Positions 13,501 through 23,465 of a DNA stretch of 64,000 bases are shown here, piece by piece (positions within the stretch are counted from its first letter, which is position 1; each line of letters starts with the position of its first letter). The stretch is from an uncultured Methanobrevibacter sp. (lineage in GTDB: Archaea > Methanobacteriota > Methanobacteria > Methanobacteriales > Methanobacteriaceae). A model generated the notes under the pieces. It saw only the letters and a list, made by a program, of their open reading frames with translations. It made no database searches and was not told where the DNA came from. The DNA is taken from positions 1 through 64,000 of the forward strand of contig NZ_CAMVEE010000001.1 in assembly GCF_947166415.1 (NCBI RefSeq), in the 5' to 3' direction. Position numbers and translations under genes: made by a program.

Positions 13501-14121
13501 CCAAACGAGTGTCTTATTGCAACTAAAAGTTGAATTATCTATTTCGATTTTTGGGCTTGAACTGGAAAAAATTGCCGCACCTCTATTTCCATAATTATTT
13601 ATGAATTTATCATGACTGCTGTAATATTCACTTCCATAGGCAAATATTGCGCCGCCCTCAGAAGAATCATGATTGTTTTCAAAGGTAACATTATAGGTAT
13701 GCAGTTTACAATTACCTAATACTATAGCACTCATATTTCCATTAACTAATTTAAGATTATTGATGTATACTGTACCATTAATAAAATTAAAGATGCCTGC
13801 TTGATTTTTGGCATCTATTACATGGTTATTTCCATTAATGGTATACTGACCATCCGGTTGAGATATTACCTTTACGCCTTTAGTGAAATTTTTATCTGTC
13901 TGATTATTGAATGCATAATCTGAGTTGACATCAAAAACAAAAGGGTTATCGGAAATATCATTTGATAAATCAGTGAAAGATATAGGTTCATCAACAGACA
14001 TTACGTCAGAATCGGTTATTTCCAAATTAACATCTGTTTGATTAATATCTTCAGCACTAACTGCACTGATACCCATTATTAAAAATACCAATGCAGTTAT
14101 TAGAAATATTTTCTTATTCAA
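10513..14121 (-). CDS. secreted adhesin-like protein: beta-helix repeats + C1A papain-like peptidase + Ig-like/Big repeats
   Basis: Signal peptide; repeated right-handed beta-helix motifs; VVKDQGNNGACWAFGATGAFESAF, GNHFVTLVGWDDNY, ICKNSWGTDWGENGFFYVSYYD; C-terminal Ig-like repeats. Confidence 0.9.
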   Translation of the reverse strand: MNKKIFLITALVFLIMGISAVSAEDINQTDVNLEITDSDVMSVDEPISFTDLSNDISDNPFVFDVNSDYAFNNQTDKNFTKGVKVISQPDGQYTINGNNHVIDAKNQAGIFNFINGTVYINNLKLVNGNMSAIVLGNCKLHTYNVTFENNHDSSEGGAIFAYGSEYYSSHDKFINNYGNRGAAIFSSSSPKIEIDNSTFSCNKTLVWGLIYGEESDITVKNTIFTNMSSRYATAIYSDKSRLTVLNSKFINLFANATAGAIGGKEADSIVIDGCSFINVTSSKNAGAIYLDMISDNKYSGNPVTVSNSLFENCSSDFGGAVLQLGGALSIVKTNFINNAATYMGGAVYVSSASVLMSHSKFNGNAAKDLVYSFGGALYLDNSSNIIASCEFTNNNATTGNSIYLYDSKYNIRNSYFSKGNNEAIVSFFDAGASTLKDNEFNGGRVLLNQSFSSTIVEYEGKQFTLNPLIITNATASSARFDLRDYYNNGYCLAGVVKDQGNNGACWAFGATGAFESAFLKATGILLDLSENNIQDVATRYNEYGTVSISEAGYGYSGMGLFLSWIGILSKDLDSYDELGKIGIATFSDDSYHIQNSVIIPPRESPLDNSKLKEALINYGGLTVHLYGASANNKYYNPVTHAQYYNGLGFGNHFVTLVGWDDNYSKDNFKIKPKGDGAWICKNSWGTDWGENGFFYVSYYDTTMAMSAQSYGYVINSVENYTKLYQYDIGAYGRYLYDEGKIITCVNTYDATGNDLISAVGTYFEKANDAYTIKVYVDGNEVYTQTGKSTHGGFETIKLNKKIAVNAGHQFSIEIQAKRIPILEDTRLHFNSGKSIVYFDDETDDLGNFGKTACIKAYAVPNPNPEKSNSRYYTKDSNLTIYSTANGKTILIMKDNDILGSAIVNDGKATFDLTLDSGTYVIVTPYGDEEVLNGFEIMKSIDIPKSVKIGYKYKLILDSTFYDGEGIELFFRDIPVELDGKAYNFTIENNEGVLSLSLSNLAIGTHTLILKNPETLEQSVTTIKVVSRFSGNSNVKMYYGDGSTYKVRVYGNNGAPVGANKIVTIKFNKVTYKVKTNSKGYAIFKIPYTAKPGIYTLFATYGQTIKNTINIKQVLTLQKVNVKKSAKQLVIKATLKNGKTPIKNKVVRFNFNGKAYSVKSDKYGVAKITVTKALLNKLKVGKVVTYQATYIKNTVKQSVKVTA

Positions 14122-14558
14122 AATTTTTCCTCCCTTATCTATTTAACAGGAAAATAATCCGTTGATTATTCTTAAAGTATGAAATTCTTTTGTAAATCTG
14201 TATTTAATCACTTGGAAAAAACAACAAATGCATAGAATTAGTGATTTTTAATACCTCTAACTTGTTTAAAAATATTTTCAGCAGAGATTGTCGGATAATT
14301 TTGCGAACATGCAGGCCAACAATAAATTATTCTCGCAGACCTTCAAACTAAACAATTACGGTGATAAAAATCGTTATCAATGCATTCATTGAATTTTTCT
14401 GCTCCATTTCATTAAATAATTCATTATCTAAAGTGGAATAAATACTATTTATTTATGATAATATATATCATTTTTTACATTAAAGATAAAATGTTACAGC
14501 CTAATCTTTAAGATTAAAAAAAAACATGCATAAATCTATGCAAATTAAAAGGGGTATT

Positions 14559-15044
14559 ATGAAAGTAAAACATTTTTTAATAATTTTTTTAGCTATTGCA
14601 ATTATCGCAACAAGCCCGTTGTATGCTGCAGATGATGATGACGTGAGCATGTTGAGTGCATTGGACATTACCCCATTTAATGAAGATACACATGTAAACA
14701 TTGATGGAGTAAACTTTAATGTGCCTAAAGGTTATGGGGAACAGAAGGATATTAGAAAAGATAATGAAACCTATAATTTAGGAATCAATAAGGTTACTTT
14801 AAGTAATTATCAGTACCTGAACGAAAAGGGAGACATGCTTAATCTCCAGGTGATTTTCATTAACGGCAAAAACTACACTATGAACAGTTTAAAACCTGAG
14901 GGTGGAGAAGTTAAAAAAACCATTAACGGAACAGAAGGATTCTATTCCGAAACTGATGGTATCGCAACATTCAGGTATGTTCAGGATGGAAAAAGTGTTC
15001 AGATTACAGGAAATAAAGACATTGTCCCCAAAGTGATTGCATAA
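14559..15044 (+). CDS. small secreted protein of unknown function
   Basis: MKVKHFLIIFLAIAIIATSPLYAADDDD signal peptide; RBS ggggt. Confidence 0.65.
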   Translation: MKVKHFLIIFLAIAIIATSPLYAADDDDVSMLSALDITPFNEDTHVNIDGVNFNVPKGYGEQKDIRKDNETYNLGINKVTLSNYQYLNEKGDMLNLQVIFINGKNYTMNSLKPEGGEVKKTINGTEGFYSETDGIATFRYVQDGKSVQITGNKDIVPKVIA

Positions 15045-15168
15045 AAATTAATGTTGCTCTTTTCATATGATTACTTTAATTGGACAGTTGGATATTTAGC
15101 ATTGCCCCTCTGTGAAAAATATATAACATGTTCTTAACATAAGTAGTATTATAAATTTGAAGAAAAAA

Positions 15169-15243
15169 ATGGCAAATCCAATTGTTGCTGTGGACATAAT
15201 TTGTCTAGTTGCAGCATATGATGCATATAAACTGGCCAAATAA
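15169..15243 (+). CDS. possible 24-aa microprotein MANPIVAVDIICLVAAYDAYKLAK
   Basis: Small ORF in an intergenic region with hydrophobic core; no strong RBS. Confidence 0.25.
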   Translation: MANPIVAVDIICLVAAYDAYKLAK

Positions 15244-15277
15244 CTTCTTTAAATATCGTGAATTAGCAGGTGAAAAT

Positions 15278-15709
15278 ATGAGTAAACTTAAAATAATCAT
15301 GATATCTTTGATATTGTTGGCCTTTTCAATTTGTGTTGTTTCAGCAGCCAGCATAACTGACTATAATGCCCCTGTAGGCTTTGAAAGACAAGCAGTAACT
15401 TTTATCCATGGTGACTTCGAAATGGATTTGAACTCATATAGTGCATTTGTAGATTATGAGGACAATTTCAACAATAGCGACACTCGAAATGTTACAATAA
15501 TCAATGACACTTATGCAGAATACACAGATTCAACTAAGGAAAAAGTGGGTGCATTGGAACTCCTTAAAATTGATGGGGATCAATATATTGTTGATTGTTC
15601 TTTTGATGATTTGGATAAAAGCAAAACCAAAGATTGCCTCAAGTACCTAAAAGAATTCAACGACGTAAACAAATTTAAACCAATAAAGATAGATAAATCT
15701 TCAGAATAG
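15278..15709 (+). CDS. small secreted protein of unknown function
   Basis: aggtga RBS, MSKLKIIMISLILLAFSICVVSAAS signal peptide. Confidence 0.65.
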   Translation: MSKLKIIMISLILLAFSICVVSAASITDYNAPVGFERQAVTFIHGDFEMDLNSYSAFVDYEDNFNNSDTRNVTIINDTYAEYTDSTKEKVGALELLKIDGDQYIVDCSFDDLDKSKTKDCLKYLKEFNDVNKFKPIKIDKSSE

Positions 15710-15831
15710 CATTTAATATGCTATAAACTAGTTATCAAAGCAATTAATTCAATGAATAAAGGAGAAAATACTTCTCCTGATTTTTTCTTTTTATTTTTCA
15801 ATGAATCCTATTTAAAAAAAAAAGTTAATAT

Positions 15832-16563
15832 CTACAATTTTCTTGCAAATACCAAATATCCACTATGGCCAACCATTCGTGTTTTTGGCCTGACACCCTG
15901 AGTTCTAACTTCCAAACCACGCTCTAGAATTTCAATTATTTCTATATCGTAAAATCCTAATTTCTTAGCAATGCGATAGGAAATTTCGGCCTGATCAATG
16001 TATGGTGCATAAACGGCAAGCCATCCTCCAACATTTAAGGATTCCTGCACCTCTTCAAATATTTCAAATGGCTTTGGCAGGTCCAAAAAGATTAAATCAA
16101 GGTTGTCCTCATCGATTCCATCCTTGATGTTCTGATTTTTGACATGGATATTTTCAATTCCAAATTTCTCGATGTTTTTTTGGGCAACTTCAGCAAAGTC
16201 TTCACGGATTTCATAGGTAAACACTTCACCTTCAGATCCGACGACATTTCCGAAATTAAGCGCAATGGCTCCCGCACCGGTTCCCGCATCAACTACTCGT
16301 GAACCTGCTCCCAAACCTGTATGAGCCAATACTAAACCTATGTCCTTTTTAAGAAGTATTGAACATCTCCTGTCCATTACATCTATGAAATCATTGATGT
16401 TAGGTTTGACAATCTTAAATGTGTGGTCCAAGTGGCTTTTAACCTCATCGCCAATATCTGCATTGTCCAAGACTTCAGCAGAAACGATTCCCAAATCGCT
16501 TTGAAATTCAGCTCCTGGTTTCAAAACATACTTCTTGCCGCGTTCATCTAAAATCATCTTCAT
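15832..16563 (-). CDS. trmI: tRNA (adenine-N1)-methyltransferase TrmI family
   Basis: GLGAGSRVVDAGTGAGAIALNFGNVVGSEGEVFTYEIREDFAEVAQKN; SAM-binding Rossmann fold, LIFLDLPKP. Confidence 0.88.
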   Translation of the reverse strand: MKMILDERGKKYVLKPGAEFQSDLGIVSAEVLDNADIGDEVKSHLDHTFKIVKPNINDFIDVMDRRCSILLKKDIGLVLAHTGLGAGSRVVDAGTGAGAIALNFGNVVGSEGEVFTYEIREDFAEVAQKNIEKFGIENIHVKNQNIKDGIDEDNLDLIFLDLPKPFEIFEEVQESLNVGGWLAVYAPYIDQAEISYRIAKKLGFYDIEIIEILERGLEVRTQGVRPKTRMVGHSGYLVFARKL

Positions 16564-16572
16564 AGTCTACAC

Positions 16573-17571
16573 CTAATTTTCCAATTCTGCTAATCTTTTT
16601 ACTCTTTTAAGGGAATCCGGGTGAGTGGATAACAATTCCATGATTCCATTCTTTTTTGAAATTTTAACTTCTGAATTTACAAGTCTTCTTAGCTCTTCAT
16701 CTGAAATTTTTCCGTCACCATCAAAATCTATTTGCTGGAAGTCTGTGACGTCATGTTCTGCATTATTTACATCATTGACAAAAAATGCCCTGTTTGTATT
16801 TAGTTCATCGATTGTTTCCTTGCTGCACCTTGCAGCACCATATGACAACTTATAAAGGGCGGATACCAATGCTGCAGGCTTGTTTCCAAACTCTACACTA
16901 GCCTGGTCTGCATAGTATTCACGAGTTCTTGAGATGAATAAAACCAATAACTGGCCGATTAAGTAAAATACATAACCTAAAATTCCAATTATGAGACCTC
17001 CTCCGTTTCTGCTGTCGCCTGAAAACATGAAGGACAGGGCAATGTAATAACAAATCATCGGAACGACACTTACAGCAGCAGTTACAGCCATGTCATTATG
17101 TTTGATATGGCCCATTTCGTGACCTATTACTGCTTTTAGCTCATCCCTATCAAGCAAACCCAATATTGGACGGGTAATAGCAATGTGTCCACTTTTACTT
17201 GATCTTCCATATGCAAATGCATTTGGAATGTTAATTTCAGACAAACCAATTTCAGGTTTTGGAATTTCTGCTGCATCAGCGAGTTCCTGAACCATTTGAT
17301 GGATATGAGGTGCTTCCGCTTCGGATAAGGGCCTTACCTTCATTGAACTTTTTACTAAGGATGGTCCATACCAATACTGTAAAAATACAATTGCTATACT
17401 TATAACCGCATAGAATCTCCAGCGGGTAATTCCAAAATGCCAGCCTACAAGCATTATAAGGAAATAAACAATTGAAAACATCAAAACAGTTGTCATTAAC
17501 ATTCTTAATTTAAGTCTCCATGTCTTTCTCATCATAATAAACACCATATCCATGTAAATATTACTAATCAA
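16573..17571 (-). CDS. htpX: HtpX-type M48 zinc metalloprotease with EF-hand insertion
   Basis: VIGHEMGHIKHND (HExxH), TM segments, DFDGDGKISDEEL EF-hand loop; exact start uncertain. Confidence 0.9.
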   Translation of the reverse strand: MISNIYMDMVFIMMRKTWRLKLRMLMTTVLMFSIVYFLIMLVGWHFGITRWRFYAVISIAIVFLQYWYGPSLVKSSMKVRPLSEAEAPHIHQMVQELADAAEIPKPEIGLSEINIPNAFAYGRSSKSGHIAITRPILGLLDRDELKAVIGHEMGHIKHNDMAVTAAVSVVPMICYYIALSFMFSGDSRNGGGLIIGILGYVFYLIGQLLVLFISRTREYYADQASVEFGNKPAALVSALYKLSYGAARCSKETIDELNTNRAFFVNDVNNAEHDVTDFQQIDFDGDGKISDEELRRLVNSEVKISKKNGIMELLSTHPDSLKRVKRLAELEN

Positions 17572-17682
17572 ATACTCGCTTTAATTATATATTAATTGGA
17601 TTTCATATATTAAAAAAGTTAATCCAAAAAATAATTTAATTACATCATACATAAATGTTACTAGTGAAAAAATGGTGATTTA

Positions 17683-18630
17683 ATGACCGGACCATGGGTA
17701 GAAAAATATAGACCACAAAAGTTAGAAGATATTGTAGGACAAAAACAAATCATTACCAGACTTGAAAAATATGTAGGCGAAGGCAGCATGCCTAACTTAA
17801 TGTTTACAGGACCTGCAGGTGTTGGAAAGACAACTACTGCACTTGCACTTGTTAAATCAATTCTTGGGGAATACTGGAGGCAAAATTTTTTAGAATTAAA
17901 CGCTTCCGATGCCAGAGGAATTGACACAGTAAGGAATGACATTAAGAATTTCTGTAGATTAAAACCTGTCGGAGCCCCATTTAGAATAATATTCCTAGAT
18001 GAAGTGGACAACATGACAAAAGACGCTCAACACGCTCTCCGTCGTGAAATGGAAATGTATACAAAAACCGCTTCATTCATACTTTCATGTAATTATTCAT
18101 CAAAAATCATAGATCCAATCCAATCAAGATGTGCAATTTTCAGATTTGCTCCGATTAAAGGAGAGGAAATAGCTGAAAGACTAAAATTCATCTGTGAAAA
18201 CGAAGGATTTGAAGCGGATGAAAAAGGTCTTGAGACAATAGTTTACTTTGCTGAAGGAGATATGCGTAAAGCTGTTAATGTCCTACAGGCAGCTGCAAGT
18301 GAAGGAGAAGTTATCAACGAAGATGCCGTGTATGAAGTAATTTCAAAAGCTAAACCTCAAGACATTGGAAACATGATCAATAAAGCATTGATGGGTGACT
18401 TTTTAGGCGCTAGAAATATTTTAAGAGAAACCATGGTTTTACAGGGAACTAGCGGAGAAGACATGGTTGGCCAAATTTATGCAGAGGTTTCCAAAAGAGT
18501 TGTCGAAGGAAAAATGGAAGCTGACTTTTATATTGATTTGATTGAAGCGATAGCTGATTGTGATTTTAGAATAAGAGAAGGAGCAAACCCAAGAATACAA
18601 CTTGAAGCTCTCCTGACCAAATTCATTTAA
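17683..18630 (+). CDS. rfcS: replication factor C small subunit
   Basis: [57 protein letters not shown]. Confidence 0.96.
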   Translation: MTGPWVEKYRPQKLEDIVGQKQIITRLEKYVGEGSMPNLMFTGPAGVGKTTTALALVKSILGEYWRQNFLELNASDARGIDTVRNDIKNFCRLKPVGAPFRIIFLDEVDNMTKDAQHALRREMEMYTKTASFILSCNYSSKIIDPIQSRCAIFRFAPIKGEEIAERLKFICENEGFEADEKGLETIVYFAEGDMRKAVNVLQAAASEGEVINEDAVYEVISKAKPQDIGNMINKALMGDFLGARNILRETMVLQGTSGEDMVGQIYAEVSKRVVEGKMEADFYIDLIEAIADCDFRIREGANPRIQLEALLTKFI

Positions 18631-18639
18631 GGTATAGAA

Positions 18640-20148
18640 ATGTTATGGACTGATAAATACCGACCGCAAAGCTTCGCTCAAGTAGTTGGTTATAACAAAG
18701 AAAAGCAGATAATCCAAAAATGGATTGCAGATTGGAAAGCAGGTAATCCTCAAAAGCCATTGCTTTTAATCGGACCTCCAGGAATTGGAAAAACAACATT
18801 CGCATTGATAATCGCAAAGGAATTTTCCGAATATATTGAGCTCAATGCAAGTGACAAGCGTTCCCAGGATGCAATCAAAAGCACAGTTGGCGAATCATCC
18901 TCATCCAGGTCTCTTTTTGGCGAAGAATACAAACTAATCATTATGGATGAAGTGGATGGAATCCACGGAACTAACGACCGTGGTGGAGTGAGAGCCATAG
19001 GAGAAATTATCAAAAACTCCAAGCATCCAATGATTCTAATGGCCAATGACTTTTATTCAAAACGTTTACAATCCATAAAGCCAAAGTGCATTGTAATCAA
19101 AATGCAAAAAACAAAATGGAACAGTATCAATGCTCTTCTTAAGAAGATTGCCAAAGAAGAGGATATTAAGGCAAATCCCGCAGCGATTAAGGAAATTGCA
19201 GTTAAGTCAAAAGGTGATGTGAGGTCTGCAATAAATACGCTTCAGGCGCTGTCTGACAAGGATTCCGTTTTAGAAGTGTCCGACGTTAAAGATATCATTA
19301 CCAAGGATGACCGTTCAACCATTATAGATGGAGTTACAATAGTTTTAAAAAGCCAAACTCCTGCAAAAGTTAAAAGGGGACTGATGGTTGAAGAGGACCC
19401 TACATTGGTTATGGAATACATTGCCGAGAATATTCCAAGAGAGTACACAAAAAAAGATGAAATCAAAAAAGCTTATGAAAACATAGCAAAGGCAGATTTA
19501 TACTTTGGAAGGGCGCAAAGCAGCAGATATTACGGTTACTGGAAATATGCCACAGACTTCATGGGTATTGGAGTGAGTGCTTCAAAGCATGAAAAATATA
19601 GGAAATTCACAAAAATCCAAAGCCCGACCATATTTACAACAATGGGAAAAAATAGGGGAAAAAGAAACTTGAGAGACGGAATTGCAGAAAAGATGTCCAA
19701 GAAAATGCACATTTCCAATTCCATTGCAATATCAATGTTTCCTTACCTTGAAATAATGTTCAAAGACCCTGAGCTTGCTTGGAAAATTTCCGACTTTTTA
19801 GAACTCGAAGAATCTGAAATCAAGCGTTTCAGGTCAAGAGGAATACCTAAAAAGACCGTTGAAAAAATGGAAAAGAGAAAAGCTCAAATGAGGGTTGAGG
19901 AACGTGACAGGAGATTTGAAGAACTTCAAAATCAAATGATGGATATTCCTCAAGATATTGAAATAACAGAAGAGGAAATTCCCGTTGAAGACCCCCTTCC
20001 ATTTGAAATTCCGGGCATTGAAAATGAAGAACCCAAAGTTGAAGAAATAGTTGAAGAACCAATAGAAGAGCCTGTAGCTGAAGAACCTGAAAAAGAAGAA
20101 AAGCCTAAAAAGAAAACAGATAAACAGGTGTCACTTTTCAACTTCTAA
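18640..20148 (+). CDS. rfcL: replication factor C large subunit
   Basis: [37 protein letters not shown]; acidic tail ending in QVSLFNF (PIP-box like). Confidence 0.96.
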   Translation: MLWTDKYRPQSFAQVVGYNKEKQIIQKWIADWKAGNPQKPLLLIGPPGIGKTTFALIIAKEFSEYIELNASDKRSQDAIKSTVGESSSSRSLFGEEYKLIIMDEVDGIHGTNDRGGVRAIGEIIKNSKHPMILMANDFYSKRLQSIKPKCIVIKMQKTKWNSINALLKKIAKEEDIKANPAAIKEIAVKSKGDVRSAINTLQALSDKDSVLEVSDVKDIITKDDRSTIIDGVTIVLKSQTPAKVKRGLMVEEDPTLVMEYIAENIPREYTKKDEIKKAYENIAKADLYFGRAQSSRYYGYWKYATDFMGIGVSASKHEKYRKFTKIQSPTIFTTMGKNRGKRNLRDGIAEKMSKKMHISNSIAISMFPYLEIMFKDPELAWKISDFLELEESEIKRFRSRGIPKKTVEKMEKRKAQMRVEERDRRFEELQNQMMDIPQDIEITEEEIPVEDPLPFEIPGIENEEPKVEEIVEEPIEEPVAEEPEKEEKPKKKTDKQVSLFNF

Positions 20149-20820
20149 TTTTTTTTCAATAAAATCTGATGCCTTCAAAACGTTCTCCCTATATTGGGGA
20201 GCCACATCCTCTAAAAATTCTGCAAATGAAGTGGCTAGCTCATCATCGTTTTCGTTTTCAATGATTTTTTTTCCATCCATTTCCAAAAATGAATTGATCC
20301 AGTTGATTGGAACATTGATTAGCGGATAGATTTCATTGGATTTTTTGCTGAAAGTCAAACCCTCGCCGTTGAATATTTCTGAAAAGATCTGATTTACCTT
20401 CTCATCAAGGATGACCGGATTGACTATCAAGTCATAATCTCCATCATAAACCAATTTCACACCATATTTTCTAGTGTAAGGCTCCATCAACACTTCAACG
20501 ATGAAATTATCCTCAGGCATTAGAATACGTGAATTCGGTTCGATTTCCAAAGCCAGCACCTTTGATGATTTTGAGCAAATCTTTTGAAAAAGCGAACTCC
20601 TTACGACACTGATTTCCGGATACTGATTTTCAAATGTTGCCTGCCTTTTTCTTGAGAATTTTGAAAACCTTAAATTGTTGATATAAATCTTTTGAGGAGT
20701 GTATGAAATAAAACGAGTGTCCACTCCGATTATCTTTAGGAATTTCAAAACATCCTTCTTGGAATCGGAAAATTTCTCTTCTTTTGAGGCCAGGCCTGCA
20801 ATATCAAACATCAAATCCAT
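20131..20820 (-). CDS. conserved protein of unknown function
   Basis: 229-aa ORF filling the gap between rfcL and aroE, convergent overlap of 18 bp with rfcL. Confidence 0.6.
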   Translation of the reverse strand: MDLMFDIAGLASKEEKFSDSKKDVLKFLKIIGVDTRFISYTPQKIYINNLRFSKFSRKRQATFENQYPEISVVRSSLFQKICSKSSKVLALEIEPNSRILMPEDNFIVEVLMEPYTRKYGVKLVYDGDYDLIVNPVILDEKVNQIFSEIFNGEGLTFSKKSNEIYPLINVPINWINSFLEMDGKKIIENENDDELATSFAEFLEDVAPQYRENVLKASDFIEKKLEVEK

Positions 20821-20824
20821 ATTA

Positions 20825-21676
20825 TCATTCTATATTCAGTGTTTCCCTAAGGGCTTTTTCCATCACGTCAATTGGGGCTTTTTTGCCTGTCCATATCTCA
20901 AAACTTTCGGCACCCTGATAAAGCAGCATTTTTATTCCATAAACAGGTTTGGCACCTGCCTTAATGGCTTCTTTTATCAGTACTGTTTCATTTGGATTAT
21001 AGACAGCATCAAAGACAACCAAATCTTCATGCATCGCATCTGCTTTGGCGATTGGCTCATCGTCAATGTGGGGGTCCATTCCCAAAGGAGTAGTATCAAC
21101 CAAAATGTCGGCATCTGACAAATGACTGGTGATTTGAGAAATTGAATCTGATTTAACCTCATCTATTAAATCTGATGCTGAAACGTCTCCAGCTAACATT
21201 TGAGCCTTTTCGACATTTCTATTAAGTATTGTTATTGAAGCTGCACCAAATTTTGCAAGGTAAAAGGATATTGCCCTTGAAGCACCTCCCGCTCCTGCAA
21301 CAACAACATTCTTATCTTTGACTTTGGTAACCTCTTCAATGGCTTTGATAGCGCCGATTCCATCAGTGTTATATCCCTTAAGATTTTTAAAGTCTATTGT
21401 ATTTACGGCACCAATTAATCCCGCAACCTCATCCAGCTCATCCAAATGCCTGATTACTTCAATCTTATGAGGAATGGTAACATTAAATCCCTTAATGTTC
21501 AATGATGCGGCACCTTCAATGGCTGATTGCAAATCATTGGGATTGACATCAAAAGCGACATAAGCATAATTTAAACCCAATGCATCAAATGCGGCATTGT
21601 GCATTGGCGGTGAAAAACTGTGTTCCACAGGATGGCCTATTAAGCCAACAATATTTGTACTACCTTTAATATTCAT
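20825..21676 (-). CDS. aroE: shikimate dehydrogenase
   Basis: GLIGHPVEHSFSPPMHNAAF, GFNVTIPHK, GYNTDGIGA, GAGGASRAISF. Confidence 0.96.
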   Translation of the reverse strand: MNIKGSTNIVGLIGHPVEHSFSPPMHNAAFDALGLNYAYVAFDVNPNDLQSAIEGAASLNIKGFNVTIPHKIEVIRHLDELDEVAGLIGAVNTIDFKNLKGYNTDGIGAIKAIEEVTKVKDKNVVVAGAGGASRAISFYLAKFGAASITILNRNVEKAQMLAGDVSASDLIDEVKSDSISQITSHLSDADILVDTTPLGMDPHIDDEPIAKADAMHEDLVVFDAVYNPNETVLIKEAIKAGAKPVYGIKMLLYQGAESFEIWTGKKAPIDVMEKALRETLNIE

Positions 21677-21761
21677 ATAATATTTAATTAATTAACAAAG
21701 ATTATATAACTTTGTATAAACATATTCTAATTATAATAAATTTAATCATAGGAGAGCTAAA

Positions 21762-23057
21762 ATGGAATTTGCAAGACCTAGAGGTACAAGAGATTTCTTA
21801 TTTGACGAAATGAGACAAAGAAAAAAAGCGGAAAGTACCTTAAGAAAAATATTTGAAAGTTATGGTTATCAAGAAATAAAAACTCCATTATTTGAAGAAT
21901 TAAAGCTATTTACTACAAAATCTGGAGAGGAAATTGTAGATCAATTATACAACTTTAAAGATAAATCTGACCGTGAATTGACCTTAAGACCAGAGATTAC
22001 TGCACCCGTTGCAAGATTATACTTGAATGAACTTGAAAAGACAGCAGTAAAGCCAATCAAACTCTATTACTACGGAAGCTGTTTCAGATATGAAAGGCCA
22101 CAAAAAGGAAGATTCAGACAATTCTGGCAATTCGGATGCGAATTAATCGGTGCCAAAACTCCTCAAGGGGAAGCTGAAGTCATTGCACTATGTACAGATT
22201 CAATCAATGCATTGGGAATCACAACCGCTGATGTCAACATCAACCACTTGGGAATAATCAGAGGACTGTTCAGTCACTTCAACATTTCAGATGAAACCCA
22301 AAGGGAGATTATGGTTGTCATTGACAAGGGAGACAAGGATTTGCTCATCGAATCCTTAAGCGGAGACAACCCTGTTATTGACAATGATGAACTGAACCAA
22401 ATTCTTTTAAAATTGATTGACTTAGTAGGAGACAAATCAATCTTAAATGATGTCGAAGAGTTAATTGCACCATATGACGAATCAAAAGCTGCTTTAGAAG
22501 AGCTGAAAGAATTGATTGACCTTCTGGAAGATTTCGATGTTGAAAACTATACCTTGAACCTGGGTGTTGCAAGAGGACTTGACTACTATACAGGAATCGT
22601 ATTTGAAATTTATGTACCTGAACTCGGCGCTCAAAAGCAAATCTGCGGTGGAGGGTCCTACAGCCTCGTTAAAGTGTTCGGTGGTCAAGAAGTTGAATCA
22701 ACCGGTTTTGCACTTGGATTCGACAGGCTGATGAATGCAATCGAAGAATTGACTGAAGTGGAAGAGCTCGGTTCCCACTTGGACATTTATGTTATTCCTA
22801 TTACTGAAGATGTAAGAAGTGAAGCTTACAAAATTACACAGCTTTTAAGAAGAAACGGAATCAAAGCCGATGTTGATTTGAACAATAAAAAGTTCAGGAA
22901 ACTGATGAATTACGCTGATAAAATCAAAGTGGAAAAAATAGCCCTTATGGGCCCTAAGGAGTTGGAAGATGGAAAAATCACCATTAAGGATATGGTCAGC
23001 GGCAATCAGGAATTAATTGATATTGAAAATATCGTAGAGTATGTTAAAGGGGAATGA
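21762..23057 (+). CDS. hisS: histidyl-tRNA synthetase
   Basis: [62 protein letters not shown]. Confidence 0.97.
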   Translation: MEFARPRGTRDFLFDEMRQRKKAESTLRKIFESYGYQEIKTPLFEELKLFTTKSGEEIVDQLYNFKDKSDRELTLRPEITAPVARLYLNELEKTAVKPIKLYYYGSCFRYERPQKGRFRQFWQFGCELIGAKTPQGEAEVIALCTDSINALGITTADVNINHLGIIRGLFSHFNISDETQREIMVVIDKGDKDLLIESLSGDNPVIDNDELNQILLKLIDLVGDKSILNDVEELIAPYDESKAALEELKELIDLLEDFDVENYTLNLGVARGLDYYTGIVFEIYVPELGAQKQICGGGSYSLVKVFGGQEVESTGFALGFDRLMNAIEELTEVEELGSHLDIYVIPITEDVRSEAYKITQLLRRNGIKADVDLNNKKFRKLMNYADKIKVEKIALMGPKELEDGKITIKDMVSGNQELIDIENIVEYVKGE

Positions 23058-23059
23058 AT

Positions 23060-23464
23060 ATGGAAATTAACTTCAGACATGAAATCAATGGCCAAAAGGT
23101 TATTACAGCAGTTGCTCAGGATGCGGATACCAATCAAATATTGATGTTGGCAAATATGAACAAGGAAGCTCTCCAAAAAACAATTGAAACCGGTAAAGCG
23201 CATTATTGGAGCACATCAAGGAATAAGATTTGGCTGAAAGGAGAAAGTTCAGGCCATTTCCAAGAAGTTAAGGAAATTCTCGTTGACTGCGATATGGATG
23301 CAATCGTTTTAAAAATTAAACAACAGGGAGCCGCATGCCATGAGGGCTACCTTTCATGCTTTTTCAGAAAATTAAACACAGAAAATGTGGATATTGAAGA
23401 TTTGAAAGATGAAGATTTGGAAATTATCCTAGAAAGACTTGTAAACCCAGAAGATGTGTATTAA
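23060..23464 (+). CDS. hisI: phosphoribosyl-AMP cyclohydrolase
   Basis: [57 protein letters not shown]. Confidence 0.96.
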   Translation: MEINFRHEINGQKVITAVAQDADTNQILMLANMNKEALQKTIETGKAHYWSTSRNKIWLKGESSGHFQEVKEILVDCDMDAIVLKIKQQGAACHEGYLSCFFRKLNTENVDIEDLKDEDLEIILERLVNPEDVY

Positions 23465-23465
23465 A

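Noticed and set aside
14122-14525. 400-bp intergenic region as a structured RNA
   Set aside because: No convincing long inverted repeat or conserved RNA motif recognised by eye; AT-rich spacer is the default view.
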